The position numbers and the translations under genes are program-made. This document shows, one piece after another, positions 1-5,932 of a stretch of 5,932 nucleotides of DNA (positions are counted from its first letter, which is position 1; every line of letters starts with the position of its first letter). The DNA comes from CAYVLI01 sp964452105 [NCBI: uncultured Nitrospinota bacterium] (lineage in GTDB: Bacteria > JAUXIQ01). The notes beneath the pieces were generated by a model. That model was given only the letters and a program-made list of their open reading frames with translations, was not told where the DNA came from and did not search any database. The stretch is from the NCBI GenBank assembly GCA_964452105.1, contig CAYVLI010000175.1, positions 1 through 5,932 on the forward strand. The letters run 5' to 3'.

Positions 1-872
1 CCTCGAAGGATATAAAAGACGTGGTCATCATCGGCGCGGGTCTGATAGGAGTGCAATCCTCCCACGCGCTGGCCAACCGGGACGTACGATTCACCATCAT
101 AGACATCGCCGACCACATCCTTCCCCGTGTCCTGGACGCCGAAGGCGCGCGACAGGTTCAGGAGATGGTGGAAAGCGACAGCGTAACGATAGTAACCGGC
201 GCGGAGATCACCGAGATCGCCAAAGGGGAAAAGGAGCACGCCCACTCCATCAAGATTAAAGGGCAAAGTGATGTCCAGGCCGACCTGGTCATAGTGGGCA
301 CCGGGGCCAGGCCGAACGTCTCCTTCCTGGAGGGGAACGGCATAAAGATAGGCGGCGGCATACTGGTGAACGGCAGGATGGAGACCAGCGTAACCGATGT
401 TTACGCCGCGGGCGACTGCGCACAGGGGCGCGACGCCCTATCGGGCGAGCAGGTGGTGCGCGGCATCTGGACCACCGCCGTGGAGCAGGGCTCGGCCGCG
501 GGCTACAACATGGCCGGGCGGATCATGGAATACGAAGGGAGCCTCTCCACCAACGTGGTGGACTTCTTCGGCGTCACCATCGCCTCGGTGGGTGAGACTG
601 GAACGACCAGCGGCTACGACGTGGAGACCTTCACCGACGGCACGGGCCGCATCATCAGAAAAGTTTTCATCAAGGAAGACGTGGTCAAGGGTGCGGTTTT
701 CATCGGTCGCTACGGCGATGCAGGGATCATGCAGTGGCTGGTACGTATGAAAGCGGACGTCAGCATCTGGAAGGGGAAGCTGGCCAATCAGCCCCTCAAC
801 ATGGGCAAAGTCTTGCTGGGCATAAAAGACATCGACCTCGGCCCCCACTGGCCCTTGCCGCCTAAGCCGTGA
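1..872 (+). CDS. FAD/NAD(P)H-dependent oxidoreductase (rubredoxin/NADH oxidase-like), 5' partial
   Basis: This is a member of the class I pyridine nucleotide-disulfide oxidoreductase superfamily, which moves electrons between NAD(P)H and an acceptor through FAD in the cytoplasm. The frame is open to the window edge. The GTG at 21 is not the start, because it lies at the beginning of the central NAD(P)H-binding fold. Counting from that codon, GAGLIG at 5-10 is the dinucleotide motif. The acidic residue D28 at the end of the second strand favours NADH over NADPH. VGTGARPN at 92-99 and YAAGDC at 128-133 are the second-domain and FAD-binding signatures. The last ~100 residues form the dimerisation-type domain. 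The N-terminal FAD fold, about 150 residues, is missing, and with it any redox cysteine. The physiological acceptor (rubredoxin, CoA disulfide, oxygen or other) therefore cannot be assigned. G+C is near 60%, as in dnaE. It converges on the nuclease gene. Superfamily secure, substrate unknown. Confidence 0.9.
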   Translation, partial: SKDIKDVVIIGAGLIGVQSSHALANRDVRFTIIDIADHILPRVLDAEGARQVQEMVESDSVTIVTGAEITEIAKGEKEHAHSIKIKGQSDVQADLVIVGTGARPNVSFLEGNGIKIGGGILVNGRMETSVTDVYAAGDCAQGRDALSGEQVVRGIWTTAVEQGSAAGYNMAGRIMEYEGSLSTNVVDFFGVTIASVGETGTTSGYDVETFTDGTGRIIRKVFIKEDVVKGAVFIGRYGDAGIMQWLVRMKADVSIWKGKLANQPLNMGKVLLGIKDIDLGPHWPLPPKP

Positions 873-882
873 TTAATTAATC
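871..882. repeat. 12-bp perfect palindrome at the edge of the AT-rich block
   Basis: GATTAATTAATC reads the same on both strands and overlaps the last two bases of the oxidoreductase stop codon. It sits where G+C content falls from about 60% to about 30%. It could be chance in AT-rich DNA, a protein-binding site or a scar of the event that brought in the block. Nothing else in the sequence decides between these. Confidence 0.4.
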
Positions 883-916
883 TTGTAAGAAGTTAATTTG
901 CGATTTCACATGATAC

Positions 917-929
917 ACTGGTCATAAAC
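917..929. repeat. Short imperfect direct repeat, left copy (partner at 2107-2119)
   Basis: ACTGGTCATAAAC here matches ACTGGTCGTAACC at 2107-2119 in 11 of 13 positions and in the same orientation. The right copy lies within the methyltransferase remnant, just outside the AT-rich block. The left copy lies in the gap beyond the nuclease stop. Such a pair could be the trace of a duplication or short-homology recombination, but the match is short enough to be chance. Confidence 0.25.
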
Positions 930-945
930 AAAAAGTAGAAGTTTC

Positions 946-962
946 AGTAAATCTAATTTACT
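946..962. terminator. Candidate hairpin between convergent genes (weak)
   Basis: AGTAAAT, a 3-base loop CTA, then ATTTACT form a perfect 7-bp stem between the convergent oxidoreductase and nuclease genes, where a bidirectional terminator would be expected. The stem is almost all A-T, with one G-C pair. There is no T-run directly after it on either strand; the minus strand reaches a TTTTT only about 11 bases later. It is a weak terminator candidate at best. Confidence 0.25.
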
Positions 963-978
963 ACATTTACCCTTAAGT

Positions 979-2061
979 CTAGACAGAAAGAGGGATTTGA
1001 ATTTGCTCTCTTTTTAAATGAAGATACAATTCCAAAAATCCTAATACTCTTGACCCCAGTTGTGTTAGAAAAACTTTATCAAACGCATTACCCTTTTCTC
1101 TTATCCGGTTTGCAAGGTCTAACTCTTCACATTGGTTACATGTAAATGAAAGTAGTTCAGAAGCAGTATTCCATCTATATGATTTACCATATAAAAAATT
1201 AATGAATTCTAATTTTTCTTTATCTTCTCCGCCTCTCGCTTTTGGCAACCATTCGCCGTTTGTTAAATGGATAAACCTCAAGAAATAATAGATATTGCTC
1301 TTGCACTTTGTAAATCTTCCATTTGTGAGCACTTCGAGTAAAACCCTTCTTTGTTCATTACTTAAATCTGGCATTGTGGCTTTAGTTTGTACTATCTGTG
1401 AATTAAAAGCGTCTCTAAAGCGAATACCATAATCTGTTAAGCTAGCGTATTTAGAATCGTATTCTATTAATTCAAAATCTTCAGATAATCTTTTGTAAAC
1501 ACCATAGCTTGTCCTTGATTTAAATGTTTTTCTTACATCTTCAATTTTCATATAATTTTCTAAAATCTCAATAAACGGCTCAATAATTTTGTTCAGATAA
1601 CGAAGGTGAGTTACATCCATAGCGACGGGTAAACCAATGTAAAGACCAGAAGTTCTTTTTAAGTCTTCTAAGATTTGATTGTATAATTCTTGAATTTTTA
1701 CAAGTGAATAGCTTTTAAGAATTATATTGAATTTCTTAGAAAATTTAGCTAATTCATTCTTGAATTTTATTGGTGTAGATTCTTCAAATACAATTGCAAA
1801 TCTTATTGGCTTCGTAACATTATATGAAATCTGCCTGTATCGCTCCAATTGCTGGGTACAATAGAAAAACTTACTACTAGTATCAATTCTTGTTTCAAGC
1901 TCGACAATTAATACTTCATCAGGTGTTTCCAGGATAAAATCTATTCTTCCTTGATCCACAGTATATTCTTCTGCAATCTTTCTTATAATTGGTTTACCGA
2001 TGATTTTGCACAATTCAGTCAGGTTTTTCATCAAGGTCCATTGCACCAGTTTTTCATCCAT
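979..2061 (-). CDS. Putative PD-(D/E)XK-type nuclease with C-terminal winged-helix segments (restriction endonuclease-like)
   Basis: This is a 360-residue protein that I do not recognise as a named family. After an N-terminal helix, GRIDF at 38-42 and IVELE at 52-56 give D41...E54-x-E56. QLERY follows at 71-75, resembling the QxxxY element of RecB-type nucleases. The usual lysine of the D-ExK core is a glutamate here. BamHI uses such a D...E-x-E site, so activity is not excluded. Residues ~172-220, ending in SLTDYGIRF, and ~233-343, ending in FLTQLGSRVL, look like winged-helix DNA-binding segments. A CNQC pair lies at 308-311, with no second pair to form a zinc site. No signal peptide or membrane segment is seen, so it should be cytoplasmic. 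The ATG at 2061 has a Shine-Dalgarno nine bases upstream. G+C is about 30%, against 60% in the neighbours, which points to transfer. It follows a methyltransferase remnant, which supports a restriction-like role. A defence role is inference, and a transcription regulator with a degenerate nuclease fold is the alternative. Confidence 0.6.
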   Translation of the reverse strand: MDEKLVQWTLMKNLTELCKIIGKPIIRKIAEEYTVDQGRIDFILETPDEVLIVELETRIDTSSKFFYCTQQLERYRQISYNVTKPIRFAIVFEESTPIKFKNELAKFSKKFNIILKSYSLVKIQELYNQILEDLKRTSGLYIGLPVAMDVTHLRYLNKIIEPFIEILENYMKIEDVRKTFKSRTSYGVYKRLSEDFELIEYDSKYASLTDYGIRFRDAFNSQIVQTKATMPDLSNEQRRVLLEVLTNGRFTKCKSNIYYFLRFIHLTNGEWLPKARGGEDKEKLEFINFLYGKSYRWNTASELLSFTCNQCEELDLANRIREKGNAFDKVFLTQLGSRVLGFLELYLHLKREQIQIPLSV

Positions 2062-2070
2062 GGTTAAGCA

Positions 2071-2076
2071 CTTCCT
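2071..2076 (-). promoter_or_regulatory. Shine-Dalgarno of the nuclease gene, overlapping the upstream stop codon
   Basis: On the minus strand AGGAAG lies nine bases before the ATG at 2061, which supports that start. It overlaps the TAG (2077-2075) ending the methyltransferase remnant. Ribosomes finishing the remnant would therefore stop on the nuclease ribosome-binding site, an arrangement that allows translational coupling. Confidence 0.6.
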
Positions 2077-2248
2077 ATCTTTGATACGGTATATATATCT
2101 CGTAAAACTGGTCGTAACCTATCTGCCCGGGGTGAACATAGTCCTTGATGCACCAGTAAGGCGGTGATGTGACCACCAGGTGCACGGACTCATCCTCTAT
2201 CTCCGGCATCTCCCTGCTGTCTCCGAAGATAATTTTGTGCTCGCTCAT
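2075..2248 (-). pseudogene. Truncated DNA methyltransferase (N6_N4-type), N-terminal remnant of 57 codons
   Basis: The frame starts at ATG 2248 and begins MSEHKIIFGDSREM. It carries TSPPYW at 27-32, then CIKDY at 33-37 and GQIGYDQFYE at 41-50, and ends at TAG 2077-2075. Start, GDS segment and SPPY motif are typical of the beginning of beta-class amino-DNA methyltransferases, which methylate cytosine N4 or adenine N6 using AdoMet. SPPY is commonest in N4-cytosine enzymes. The AdoMet-binding FxGxG motif and target-recognition region should lie further on and are absent, so the product cannot be a working methyltransferase. The match to the family pattern stops near residue 53, exactly at the ATATATATA run where composition becomes AT-rich. 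Most of the remnant (2130-2248) is close to 60% G+C like accA, so it looks resident rather than co-imported with the nuclease. It starts 12 bases after the accA stop and is probably part of that operon. A short functional peptide is unlikely. Confidence 0.8.
2090..2117 (-). promoter_or_regulatory. Weak candidate promoter for the nuclease gene
   Basis: On the minus strand TTACGA (2117-2112) and TATATA (2095-2090) stand 16 bases apart, 28 bases before the nuclease start. The -10 box is good only because this is an AT run, and the -35 box matches TTGACA in four of six positions. It could give the gene its own transcription. Read-through from dnaE-accA is equally possible. Confidence 0.25.
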
Positions 2249-2255
2249 TTATTAG

Positions 2256-2260
2256 TCCTT
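2256..2260 (-). promoter_or_regulatory. Shine-Dalgarno of the methyltransferase remnant
   Basis: AAGGA on the minus strand, seven bases before ATG 2248 and directly after the accA stop codon (2263-2261). This well-placed site supports the remnant's start. It shows that the methyltransferase was once translated as part of the accA operon. Confidence 0.65.
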
Positions 2261-3220
2261 TTATTCTTCCACGAAGCGGCCGAAGTTGCGGAATTTCTGC
2301 TCGCGCTGCTTGATGAGTTCGGCCGGGGAGAAGCAGAGCAGTTCGTTGAGGTGGCGTCGGAGGGCGCGGCGCAGGATGGACGCGGCCATCTTGTGATTAC
2401 GGTGAGCGCCGCCGGGGGGCTCTTTCACTATCTCATCGATGATCTTGAACTCCATGAGGTCTCTGGCGGTGAGCTTGAGCGCCTCCGCGGCCTGCTCCGC
2501 CAGAGCACTGTCCCGATAGAGGATGGAGGCGCAGCCCTCGGGCATGATGACCGAATAGACGGAGTACTGCAGCATGAGCACGCGGTTGCCCATGCCCAAC
2601 CCAAGCGCACCACCGCTCCCCCCCTCCCCTATCACTACCGATATGAGGGGTACAGTCAGGGCGGCCATTTCCCTCAAATTCCTGGCGATGGCCCCGGCCT
2701 GGCCCCGCTCCTCGGCTCCCAGGCCGGGATAGGCCCCAGGTGTATCTATCAGGGTTATGATCGGTCTGCGGAACTTCTCGGCCAGGTGCATCAAACGCAG
2801 GGCCTTGCGGTAGCCCTCCGGGTGTGGCATGCCGAAGTTACGGTAGAGCTTCTCTTTTGTGCTTCGTCCCTTCTGCTGTCCGACGACCATCACCGGCTCC
2901 CCATCCAGGCGGGCAAGGCCGCCCACGATTGCGTGGTCATCCCCGAACAGGCGGTCGCCGCGCAGCTCCACGAAGTCGGTCATCATGAGTTCGATGTAAT
3001 CCAGAGAGTGGAGCCTGTCGGCATGGCGGGCGAGCTGAGTCTGCTCCCAGCGGTTCAGCTTTGAGAAGATATCCCGCCTGAGTCTCTTGGCTTTCTTCTG
3101 GAGGCGCACTATTTCATCGGCCAGGTCTATGCCCTGCGTGCGGGAGACCTGCCGGAGCTCCTCAATTTTATTCTCCATCTCAAGGATGGGTTTCTCGAAT
3201 TCAAGCGGCTGTGCAGCCAT
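2261..3220 (-). CDS. accA: Acetyl-CoA carboxylase carboxyltransferase subunit alpha
   Basis: AccA pairs with AccD to move carboxyl from carboxybiotin on AccB to acetyl-CoA, giving malonyl-CoA, the first committed step of fatty acid synthesis in the cytoplasm. The protein is 319 residues from ATG 3220, the same length as E. coli AccA. It opens with the family's usual [19 protein letters not shown] charged helical N-terminal region (to ~80) is followed by the crotonase-like fold. RGDR at 87-90, [16 protein letters not shown] at 159-174, [10 protein letters not shown] at 198-207 and MPEGCASIL at 226-234 are the conserved CoA and oxyanion segments. An in-frame TTG at 3253 would add 11 residues, but ATG 3220 has AAGG eight bases upstream and fits the family start. 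It begins 46 bases after the dnaE stop, so the two are probably cotranscribed. Its partner accD is not in the window. The gene appears intact. Confidence 0.96.
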   Translation of the reverse strand: MAAQPLEFEKPILEMENKIEELRQVSRTQGIDLADEIVRLQKKAKRLRRDIFSKLNRWEQTQLARHADRLHSLDYIELMMTDFVELRGDRLFGDDHAIVGGLARLDGEPVMVVGQQKGRSTKEKLYRNFGMPHPEGYRKALRLMHLAEKFRRPIITLIDTPGAYPGLGAEERGQAGAIARNLREMAALTVPLISVVIGEGGSGGALGLGMGNRVLMLQYSVYSVIMPEGCASILYRDSALAEQAAEALKLTARDLMEFKIIDEIVKEPPGGAHRNHKMAASILRRALRRHLNELLCFSPAELIKQREQKFRNFGRFVEE

Positions 3221-3228
3221 GATACCCG

Positions 3229-3232
3229 CCTT
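3229..3232 (-). promoter_or_regulatory. Shine-Dalgarno deciding the accA start
   Basis: AAGG, within AAGGCGGG on the minus strand, lies eight bases before ATG 3220. This favours that codon over the upstream in-frame TTG at 3253. The 46-base dnaE-accA gap (3221-3266) shows nothing else: no hairpin terminator and no clear promoter. Confidence 0.5.
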
Positions 3233-3266
3233 AAAATAGCGCCGGATAATCAAGCGCTGAATTTAT

Positions 3267-5932
3267 CTATTCCAGATGGACCTTGCCGCGGCCCACCGCC
3301 TCCTCCATCTCCTTCACAAACTCCTCGCAGGGGGATACGGCGAAATTCTTCGAAGCGGCAATGTCCACCTCACCTTTTTCAGGATATCGAATGTGAAAAA
3401 GCACCGGACACTCGCCACGGTGCTTCTGAAGCACCCGGTTTATTTCGTCAATCTGTCCGGAATCGGTAGCCGCCGAGAGCAGATTGATGCACACCCTGCC
3501 CATCGAATCGCTGGACCCGTTGCCGCCCGTCAGTGGCTTTATCGAGTCGGCGATGAGCTTGGCGCCCTCCTCCACCGAGTCCACCCTTCCGGTAACCAGC
3601 ACCGGTTCATCGCCCTGGAGATAAGGCGCTACGTCCTTCAGTACACCGGGGAAGACTATTACCTCCAGTGAGCCGTGAAGGTCTTCCAGGGTGACAAAAG
3701 CCATTCTATCGCCTTTTCTGGTGGTGGTCAATTTAGCCTTGCTCACCACGCCGCCTATGGCGACCTTCTGTCCGTCGGGTATATCGCTTATGGACTGGGT
3801 GTCGCAGTCTCCACGGAGCTCGAGCTGCTCCTGATACCGGGCGAGGGGATGGCCGGTGATGTAGAAACCCAGGGCCTCTTTCTCAAAAGCCAGGAGCTGG
3901 CTATGGTCCCACTCGGGAGCGACGCTTCCTTCGGCCGGAGCAAGTTCGTTGGCGGAATCGAACAGGACGGCTTCGAAAAGCGTTCCCTGGCCTTCGGCCC
4001 TGGCGCTCTGCTTCCTTTGAGCCGATTCCATGGTCTCTTCGAGGGAGTAGAAGAGGGACGCCCTGGATGATCCCAGAGAATCAAACGCGCCCGCCTTTAC
4101 GAGGCTCTCTATCACACGCTTGTTGACGGTGCGCAAGTCCACCCGCTCGCAGAATTCTCTCAGAGACTGAAAGGGATCCCCTTCCTGGCGGGCGGTTATT
4201 ATAGCCTGCACCGCGTTCTCGCCCACGTTCTTCACGCCTCCCAAACCGAAGCGTATGGAGCCTGTATCCACCGTAAAGGCGCTGTAGCTCAGGTTGATGT
4301 CCGGCGGGAGCACCTCTATGTCCAGTTCCTTGCACTCTGTCATGTACTTTATGACCTTGTCCGTATTTTCACGCACGCTGGTGAGGAGTGCGGCCATGAA
4401 CTCGACGGTGTATTTTGCCTTGAGGTATGCTGTGCGGTAGGCCACCATGGCGTAGGCTGCGCTGTGGGATTTGTTGAAGCCGTAGCCTGCGAAGTGCTCC
4501 ATCAGCTTGAAGATGCGCTCCGCCACCTTCTTGCTGATTTTGTGCGCCCTTGCTCCTTCCAGGAATTTCTCCTTCTGCTGGGCCATGACCTCCGGCTTCT
4601 TCTTGCCCATGGCGCGCCTGAGCAGGTCCGCGGAGCCCATGCTGAAACCGGCCAGCTTTCCCGCTATCTGCATGACCTGTTCCTGATAGAGTATGACGCC
4701 GTAGGTCTCCTTGAGTATCTCCTCCAGATCCGGGTGCTCGTACTTTATCTTCGTCTGGCCGTGTTTGCGGCTGATAAAATCCTCCACCATGCCGCTGCCC
4801 AGCGGACCGGGCCGGTAGAGGGCCACCAGGGCGATGATATCCTCGAAGTTCTCCGGTTTAAGCTTCTTCAGTATCTCACGGAGGCCTGAGCTCTCCAGCT
4901 GGAACACACCGAGCGTGCGTGCTTCTGACAGCAGCTTGTAGGTGGCCTGGTCGTCGAGGGGGATGGAGTCGATATTTATTTCAACCCCCCTGGTCTGACG
5001 GATTATGTCCACGGTGTTCTTGATAAGAGTGAGGGTGCCCAGGCCCAGGAAGTCCATCTTTAGAAGGCCCAGTTTCTCGATGCCGTTCATGTCGTACTGT
5101 GTGAGGATTTCGCCGTTGGGCCCTTTGTACAGAGGGAGCATCTCCAGCAGCGGGCGTGGGGATATGACCACACCTGCGGCGTGTGTGGAAGCGTGCCGGG
5201 TAAGACCTTCGAGGGTCTCGGCTATCTGAAGGAGGTTTCGCACCTGCTCGTCCGCTTCCCGCATTTCTCTCAGTCTGGGTTCATCCTTAAGCGCATCCTT
5301 GAGAGTGATGTTCAAGCGGTTGGGTACCAGCTTGGCTATGCGGTCCACCTCTCCGTAGGGTATCTCCAGCGCGCGACCCACGTCTCTTATAACGCCCTTG
5401 GCCATCATAGACCCGAAGGTTATTATCTGGGCCACGTTCTCACGGCCGTATTTCTCGTTTACATATTCGATGACCTCATCCCTGCGCTCCTGGCAGAAAT
5501 CTATATCGATATCGGGCGGTGATATCCTCTCCGGGTTCAGGAACCGTTCGAAGAGGAGGTCGTAGCGGAGGGGGTCCAGGTCGGTGATGCGCAGGGCATA
5601 AGCAGCCAGGCTTCCGGCCGCGGAGCCGCGTCCCGGGCCCACCGGGATGCCCTGGCGCCGAGCGTAATCTATGAAGTCCCACACTATGAGGAAGTAGCCC
5701 GAAAAGCCCATGCGGGTAATCACATCCAGTTCTTCCTGAAGGCGCTTTCGGTACTCATCCCTGTGGAGGGGTTCATGCCCGCTTTTATCTTCGATTTCAG
5801 CCAGCCTCTCCTCCATCCCTTTAGCCGCCAGGTCGCGGAGGTACCCGTCCAGGTCGTAGCCGGGAGGCGGTTGGTAATCGGGCAGATTGAGATGGCCGAA
5901 CTCGAGCTCCAGGTTGCACCTCTCGGCTATCC
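3267..5932 (-). CDS. dnaE: DNA polymerase III subunit alpha, 5' partial
   Basis: DnaE is the replicative C-family polymerase catalytic subunit, acting at the fork with the beta clamp and clamp loader. The window shows 887 residues up to TAG 3267. The frame is open to the right edge, so the ATG at 5816 is internal. The N-terminal PHP domain, roughly 250-300 residues, is off the window. In visible numbering, GPGRGSAAGS at 98-107 and PDIDIDF at 139-145 match the E. coli region holding catalytic D401/D403. MDFLG at 292-296 matches the D555 segment. A (HhH)2 region spans ~541-618. QGTLF at 648-652 resembles the clamp-binding QxxLF peptide. An OB fold lies at ~722-798, and a short C-terminal tau-binding-type domain closes the protein. 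No intein or frameshift interrupts it. GYFLIVWDF and the gene order with accA favour DnaE1 over PolC. G+C is near 62%. Confidence 0.97.
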   Translation of the reverse strand, partial: IAERCNLELEFGHLNLPDYQPPPGYDLDGYLRDLAAKGMEERLAEIEDKSGHEPLHRDEYRKRLQEELDVITRMGFSGYFLIVWDFIDYARRQGIPVGPGRGSAAGSLAAYALRITDLDPLRYDLLFERFLNPERISPPDIDIDFCQERRDEVIEYVNEKYGRENVAQIITFGSMMAKGVIRDVGRALEIPYGEVDRIAKLVPNRLNITLKDALKDEPRLREMREADEQVRNLLQIAETLEGLTRHASTHAAGVVISPRPLLEMLPLYKGPNGEILTQYDMNGIEKLGLLKMDFLGLGTLTLIKNTVDIIRQTRGVEINIDSIPLDDQATYKLLSEARTLGVFQLESSGLREILKKLKPENFEDIIALVALYRPGPLGSGMVEDFISRKHGQTKIKYEHPDLEEILKETYGVILYQEQVMQIAGKLAGFSMGSADLLRRAMGKKKPEVMAQQKEKFLEGARAHKISKKVAERIFKLMEHFAGYGFNKSHSAAYAMVAYRTAYLKAKYTVEFMAALLTSVRENTDKVIKYMTECKELDIEVLPPDINLSYSAFTVDTGSIRFGLGGVKNVGENAVQAIITARQEGDPFQSLREFCERVDLRTVNKRVIESLVKAGAFDSLGSSRASLFYSLEETMESAQRKQSARAEGQGTLFEAVLFDSANELAPAEGSVAPEWDHSQLLAFEKEALGFYITGHPLARYQEQLELRGDCDTQSISDIPDGQKVAIGGVVSKAKLTTTRKGDRMAFVTLEDLHGSLEVIVFPGVLKDVAPYLQGDEPVLVTGRVDSVEEGAKLIADSIKPLTGGNGSSDSMGRVCINLLSAATDSGQIDEINRVLQKHRGECPVLFHIRYPEKGEVDIAASKNFAVSPCEEFVKEMEEAVGRGKVHLE

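Larger units (their letters stand above)
871..2098. other. AT-rich block (~30% G+C) carrying only the nuclease gene
   Basis: Base composition drops abruptly at both ends. The left edge is at the oxidoreductase stop codon (TGA 870-872). The right edge is at an ATATATATA run (2090-2098) inside a methyltransferase remnant. Sixty-base samples inside the block gave about 25-37% G+C, and samples on either side gave about 60-63%. The only gene in it is the putative nuclease, with 106 bases of AT-rich non-coding sequence at 873-978. No transposase, integrase or terminal inverted repeats are visible. I infer horizontal acquisition of a single gene. A metagenome assembly join at one edge is the main alternative. 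Confidence 0.7.

Noticed and set aside
397-848. Overlapping open frames on both strands inside the oxidoreductase
   Set aside because: They are shadows of a G+C-rich coding region. Their translations are rich in A, R, P and S or look like reversed coding sequence.
873-978. Possible missing C-terminal part of the methyltransferase beyond the nuclease gene
   Set aside because: None of the short frames in this AT-rich gap shows an FxGxG-type motif or other methyltransferase sequence. Only a few residues around the imperfect repeat (YDQ) resemble the remnant.
986-1014. AAAGAG...CTCTTT hairpin followed by T residues as a terminator for the oxidoreductase
   Set aside because: The stem is six mostly A-T pairs with a loop of about 15 bases, and it lies inside the nuclease coding region, so it is too weak to call.
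2075-2119. Programmed frameshift fusing the methyltransferase start to the nuclease at the AT run
   Set aside because: The frames differ by one base and overlap here, but a fusion would join a useless methyltransferase fragment to a nuclease that has its own start and Shine-Dalgarno. No classic slippery heptamer with a downstream structure was seen.
2180-3064. Long plus-strand open frame of 294 codons opposite accA
   Set aside because: It lies antisense to the well-supported accA. Its translation is low-complexity H/L/E/A-rich shadow sequence with no recognisable domain.
3221-3253. TTG at 3253 as the accA start
   Set aside because: It adds 11 residues not seen at the family's N-terminus and lacks a good Shine-Dalgarno. 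ATG 3220 has one and gives the typical 319 residues.
3276-5682. Several 70-140 codon frames on both strands over dnaE
   Set aside because: The dnaE frame carries all polymerase motifs without interruption. The other frames show no family signature.
3267-5932. Intein or split point in dnaE
   Set aside because: The protein runs unbroken through the catalytic, HhH and OB regions without any intein-like insertion.

Overview
This is a bacterial chromosomal window. Most of it has a G+C content near 60%, with frequent ATA (Ile) and AGG (Arg) codons. Two core genes lie side by side, dnaE (DNA polymerase III alpha) and accA (acetyl-CoA carboxylase carboxyltransferase alpha), an order shared by E. coli and many other bacteria. 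The phylum cannot be fixed from the window. The codon habit and the NADH/FAD oxidoreductase fit an environmental, possibly anaerobic, bacterium, but that is inference.

Layout: bases 1-872 (+) hold the C-terminal two thirds of an FAD/NAD(P)H oxidoreductase whose N-terminus is off the window. It converges on a minus-strand run that reads from right to left. First comes dnaE (5932-3267, N-terminal PHP part off the window), then accA (3220-2261). Next is a 57-codon remnant of a DNA methyltransferase (2248-2075), and last a putative PD-(D/E)XK nuclease gene (2061-979).

The most interesting part is the stretch between accA and the oxidoreductase. Twelve bases after the accA stop, with a good Shine-Dalgarno, a reading frame starts that is plainly the beginning of an amino-DNA methyltransferase, with catalytic motif TSPPYW at residues 27-32. 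It stops after 57 codons, without any AdoMet-binding FxGxG motif. Most of the remnant has host-like G+C. Around 2090-2100, at an ATATATATA run, composition drops to roughly 30% G+C and stays low to about 871, at the oxidoreductase stop codon. This AT-rich block carries only the nuclease gene. The nuclease has the layout D41...E54-x-E56 followed by QLERY, then what look like winged-helix segments. It appears that an AT-rich nuclease gene replaced or cut off the body of a methyltransferase in the dnaE-accA operon. The result is a restriction-like nuclease gene with no intact methyltransferase in view.

The nuclease Shine-Dalgarno overlaps the stop codon of the methylase remnant, so it may be translated by coupling from the dnaE-accA transcript. 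A weak internal promoter is also possible. No RNA genes, CRISPR arrays, transposases or integrases were seen.
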